Positions 61,257-64,000 of a stretch of DNA of 64,000 nt are shown here, in pieces. The DNA comes from Clostridium manihotivorum (lineage in GTDB: Bacteria; Bacillota; Clostridia; Clostridiales; Clostridiaceae). The stretch is taken from assembly GCF_004015185.1 (NCBI RefSeq), contig NZ_CP025746.1:4419776-4483775 (forward strand). Reading direction: 5' to 3'. Position 1 is the first letter of the stretch; every line of letters begins with the position of its first letter. The notes beneath the pieces were generated by a model, which was not told the origin of the DNA, did no database searches, and worked only from the letters and a program-made list of their open reading frames with translations. The position numbers and the translations under genes are program-made.

Positions 61257-61435
61257 TATTTATATAAATATGTGTTAATTTACTCAATAATCTTATAAAT
61301 TAAAAGTGTGATTAATCACAATTTTAGGCTTCCAACTTCAACTATTAAGCTTTAGTAAAGGATACCTATATATACCACCTTTTAATAAAAACAAATACTC
61401 ATAAAAGCAGTAGTGGTACAGCTTCGTATATTCTT

Positions 61436-62461
61436 TTAGTACATGTGATAATCAATATCTTCATAAACAACCTTAATTATTACCCCAATAGGTATAGCCA
61501 AAATCATTCCAAAGAAACCACCTATCTTTTCTCCAATCAAAAGTAAAATTATTATTAGTAGTGGATGCATTTTTATACTTGAAGCTGTTATCTGAGGTGA
61601 CAGCAAATTGCCTTCAACCTGCTGAATCAAGAATAAAAAAAGTGTGGTATAAAGTGCTTTAGTAGGTGATTGAAGTAGTGCCACAATTATGGCTGGAATA
61701 GCACCTATAAGAGGACCAAAGTAGGGCACGATATTGATAACCGCATTAAAGATTGAAAGCAAAATGGGAAACTGAACTTTTAAAAACACTAATACAAAAA
61801 AAGTTAATACGCCGACTATAAGGCATAATATAAATTGACTAAATATGTATCTTCCTAAGGCTTTATCTATATCAGCTAAAATTTTTTTTATTACTGATCT
61901 TTTATTGATTGGAACCATAAGCAAAAGCTTATTTTCTATAATATCCCCTTCACTTAAAAAGTAATAACTTACCACTGGGACAACTGCTAGCGAAAGAAGA
62001 TTTTCACTAAAATTTATCAAGCTATCAAAAGCTTTTTCCGAAAAGTTTTTCAATGCTATGTTAAACTTCTCATTTAGTTGCTCTCCTAAGGTATCTAAGA
62101 TCCCGTAGCCTTTTATATTGGCCTTTGAGTTAAGATACCCCATTAGCCTGTCTAGAGAGTTCATTATATTTTCTATATTAGAGCTTTCATTAAAAAGAGA
62201 TGGAATTAAAACAACTGCTATAATTACGACAAAACTAAAAACAGCTATGATTATTAAAGCTGATCCTAGCTTCTTATTTATTTTGCTTTTATCCACTAAT
62301 AAAGTTAGCAAAGGTTTCAATGTATATGATACTATAAAGGAAAATATTATTATATAAACTACTTCCCTTATTATTTTAGACCTAATATATAGTATAATTA
62401 CTGATAAAAATAGCAGAGCTAAAATCAGGTTAACAATGTGCTTTTTACTAGGTTTCTTCAT
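61436..62461 (-). CDS. AI-2E family transporter
   Basis: Membrane protein of 341 residues with about eight hydrophobic segments. The family signatures VNIVPYFGPLIGAIPAIIVALL (split across residues ~235-256) and the C-terminal LSPQITASSIKMHPLLIIILLLIGEKIGG are clear; the latter exceeds 20 residues only as a region. Members are permeases, some exporting autoinducer-2 or acting as Na+/H+ antiporters; the substrate here is unknown. The ATG at 62461 follows AAAGGAG and overlaps the end of the PRC-barrel gene by 14 bases. Confidence 0.93.
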   Translation of the reverse strand: MKKPSKKHIVNLILALLFLSVIILYIRSKIIREVVYIIIFSFIVSYTLKPLLTLLVDKSKINKKLGSALIIIAVFSFVVIIAVVLIPSLFNESSNIENIMNSLDRLMGYLNSKANIKGYGILDTLGEQLNEKFNIALKNFSEKAFDSLINFSENLLSLAVVPVVSYYFLSEGDIIENKLLLMVPINKRSVIKKILADIDKALGRYIFSQFILCLIVGVLTFFVLVFLKVQFPILLSIFNAVINIVPYFGPLIGAIPAIIVALLQSPTKALYTTLFLFLIQQVEGNLLSPQITASSIKMHPLLIIILLLIGEKIGGFFGMILAIPIGVIIKVVYEDIDYHMY

Positions 62462-62945
62462 AACATTCTCCTTTAGTTAACCTATGAGGCATTGATTTCA
62501 GCATTATATTATACTTTCCATAATAAAGGATAAATTTCTCTCCAAGGATAACCTGATTTATCAATATTATATTTTTCCCTTTTAATATTTTATGAATAAA
62601 GCCAGAGGAAATTATAAAGCCTTTAATGCTATAATCCGTAAGGTCTATAAGCATATCCTCCACTACCCCTATTATAGCGCCGCATTTATCAATTACATCC
62701 ATACTTTTAATTTTTGAAAAAGGTAACCCTTCACTTTTGCTAAACTTATCAAATATCAAACTTTTATTGATGGTTATTATACTTTCTCTGCTGATAAAGT
62801 TCTCCTTTTTAAAACCTTTCCTGCTAACCTCAATCCCTCTAAGCTTTCCACCAAAAAAGTCCAGATAAACTTCCTTAATTGCCCCTATCCTTTTGCCCTG
62901 AATATTGTATGCATTCATATATTCAAAGTCTTTCATTCTTATCAT
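62448..62945 (-). CDS. PRC-barrel domain protein
   Basis: Protein of 165 residues with two PRC-barrel-like halves: KRIGAIKEVYLDFFGGKLRG near residues 14-33, and CGAIIGVVEDMLIDLTDYSIKG near 95-116. PRC barrels mediate protein or RNA contacts (as in RimM and YlmC). No catalytic motif is visible. The longest frame starts at 62984; ATG 62945 after GGGTGG is more likely. It is coupled to the AI-2E-type permease by a 14-base overlap. Confidence 0.85.
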   Translation of the reverse strand: MIRMKDFEYMNAYNIQGKRIGAIKEVYLDFFGGKLRGIEVSRKGFKKENFISRESIITINKSLIFDKFSKSEGLPFSKIKSMDVIDKCGAIIGVVEDMLIDLTDYSIKGFIISSGFIHKILKGKNIILINQVILGEKFILYYGKYNIMLKSMPHRLTKGECYEET

Positions 62946-63314
62946 AAATACCACCCTTATACATTTGAGAGTAGTATTTACCAAAATGTATAATTTAATG
63001 CAATAATTAAAGATGCATAACTTAGCTATATATTTTCAAAAATCCTCTTATTTATAGGAGTAATTTTTGAAGATATATATTCTATAGCAAGAGGTAATGG
63101 AAAGATGGAAGTTTCAAAGAATTTTGTTGTTAGCTATACATATTTACACTAACCATACATACAAATGATACTACTCCATCTTCTATACAAGTATGGATTC
63201 TTTGCTACTACTGCACTTATTAGACTTCATGTAGTTGAGGTTAGTTAATTAAACTATAATAAGTATAATATATTTTAATTAGCTAATAAGCCTATAAACC
63301 CATCCAATTTATTT
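62946..63314. other. Intergenic region
   Basis: AT-rich region with the promoter for the PRC-barrel gene. No RNA gene, terminator hairpin or repeat was recognised. Confidence 0.35.
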
Positions 63315-63812
63315 TTAATTATTTCTTTTGTCTACTATCTCTAAATCATTTACAAGAATCTTCCTAAGCTTCGGTACAACATTATTCGCAAAATTTCCTT
63401 TATATTTTTCCCTTATGCTTAGGCTATTGTATTCCAAATCTTCATTAGAGTTTATGATATATTCTGCATCTCTAATCTCCGCCCCATGTTTTATAATCAC
63501 ACAATTAAATAAATAATCAATCTCTAATGACTTTTCTATTTCTTCCAAATTACTTACTTCAAACCATACAATTTCAGGTGCGGGTAGTGAAGAAATAGGA
63601 AAGTTATACATCCATTCACTGCTTACACAAACAGTTTTATCTTGAATAAACTTCTTATTTATGCAATTATCATCTACAAATTCTTTTTGTACAGAGAATA
63701 ATATCTTCTCGCTATTATCTATAAAGCACTGTAGTATGTTATATATTACTTCATAACTATCTTCATGATACTCTTCTAAATGATTCCATAAATCATATAA
63801 AGTTAATTTCAT
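63315..63812 (-). CDS. Hypothetical protein of 165 residues
   Basis: I do not recognise a family. The protein is soluble and acidic, with no signal peptide or membrane segment. It begins MKLTLYDLWNHLEEYHEDSY and ends in a basic KLRKILVNDLEIVDKRNN. The ATG at 63812 has a strong GAGGAGGAG site; the longest frame begins 5 codons earlier. It is a single gene with non-coding DNA on both sides, 50 to 370 bases from its neighbours. Confidence 0.75.
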   Translation of the reverse strand: MKLTLYDLWNHLEEYHEDSYEVIYNILQCFIDNSEKILFSVQKEFVDDNCINKKFIQDKTVCVSSEWMYNFPISSLPAPEIVWFEVSNLEEIEKSLEIDYLFNCVIIKHGAEIRDAEYIINSNEDLEYNSLSIREKYKGNFANNVVPKLRKILVNDLEIVDKRNN

Positions 63813-64000
63813 TTTACTCCTCCTCAAAGTTATGGTAGTATAGTGTATTCTGTGATTTCTGTTTAAAAGATAATGCTTTATAAATGTTAAATACAGAGAA
63901 AGATATTCTTAAAAGTAATAATTTACCAATACAATCTCATACATGTCATTCTGACACAAACTTGAAGGACTTTAGATTTATAGAAGCAACTTATACATAA

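Overview
The window looks like chromosomal DNA of a low-GC, spore-forming, anaerobic Clostridium-like Firmicute. It is AT-rich, has strong AGGAGG-type ribosome binding sites with several TTG and GTG starts, and carries spoIVA, spoIIGA, sigE, sigG and an uninterrupted sigK. Nearly all core genes lie on the minus strand, so transcription runs from high to low coordinates. From memory of clostridial gene order (not searched), the backbone is the conserved block alaS-ireB-ruvX-DUF1292-fur-rnj-ylbF-typA-mltG-yrrM-U32-udk, then sigK-pilT, ftsA-like/ftsZ, spoIIGA-sigE-sigG, nrdR, pgeF, phoPR, pst-phoU, DUF512-der-gpsA and spoIVA.

Layout. 1-1.4 kb: a chemoreceptor cut by the window edge. 1.7-2.3 kb: TetR regulator. 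2.5-3.9 kb: spoIVA. 4.5-14.5 kb: an accessory stretch between spoIVA and gpsA with two GNAT acetyltransferases, a zinc-ribbon protein, a YbaK/ProX deacylase, a QueG-like iron-sulfur protein, an acyltransferase, a VOC protein and a composite mobile element (an IS4-family IS carrying a group II intron). 14.6-18.3 kb: gpsA, der, DUF512. 18.6-28.6 kb: phosphate module (phoU, pstBACS, a chemoreceptor, phoR, phoP) and pgeF. 29-39.7 kb: nrdR, ymxH, sigG, sigE, spoIIGA, ftsZ, ftsA-like, a glycosyltransferase, a tiny plus-strand ORF, pilT and sigK. 40-46.4 kb: a second accessory stretch with a MATE exporter, an AraC/GH39-type regulator split by an IS630-family element, pxpA and a 3 x 183-bp tandem repeat. 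46.4-63.8 kb: cell-wall, translation and RNA genes ending at T-box-controlled alaS, an AI-2E-family permease, a PRC-barrel protein and a hypothetical protein.

The genes fall into functional sets. Sporulation has sigma-E with its protease SpoIIGA, sigma-G, sigma-K, and the coat-basement ATPase SpoIVA. Phosphate starvation has PhoPR and Pst-PhoU, with a candidate 11-bp-phased Pho box before pstS. Cell division and envelope has FtsZ, an FtsA-like ATPase, a PBP and MltG. Translation and RNA has AlaS, TypA, RNase J, Der and RuvX.

No obvious new multi-gene system is present. The most interesting structure is small-scale. (a) The IS4-type element is flanked inside both ends by inward-facing terminators, one of which hosts a class-C-like group II intron whose protein gene is frameshifted. 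(b) This IS sits inside one copy of a dispersed ~100-150 bp repeat that recurs directly after gene terminators; a related unit is triplicated at 45.8-46.4 kb. (c) Several gene starts have unusual geometry: an ireB start whose Shine-Dalgarno is brought into range by a hairpin, a PBP ribosome binding site buried in the upstream udk terminator, and a possible ATT start for the MATE gene. Many start sites given here were shifted from the longest possible frame to the codon that fits the ribosome binding site.
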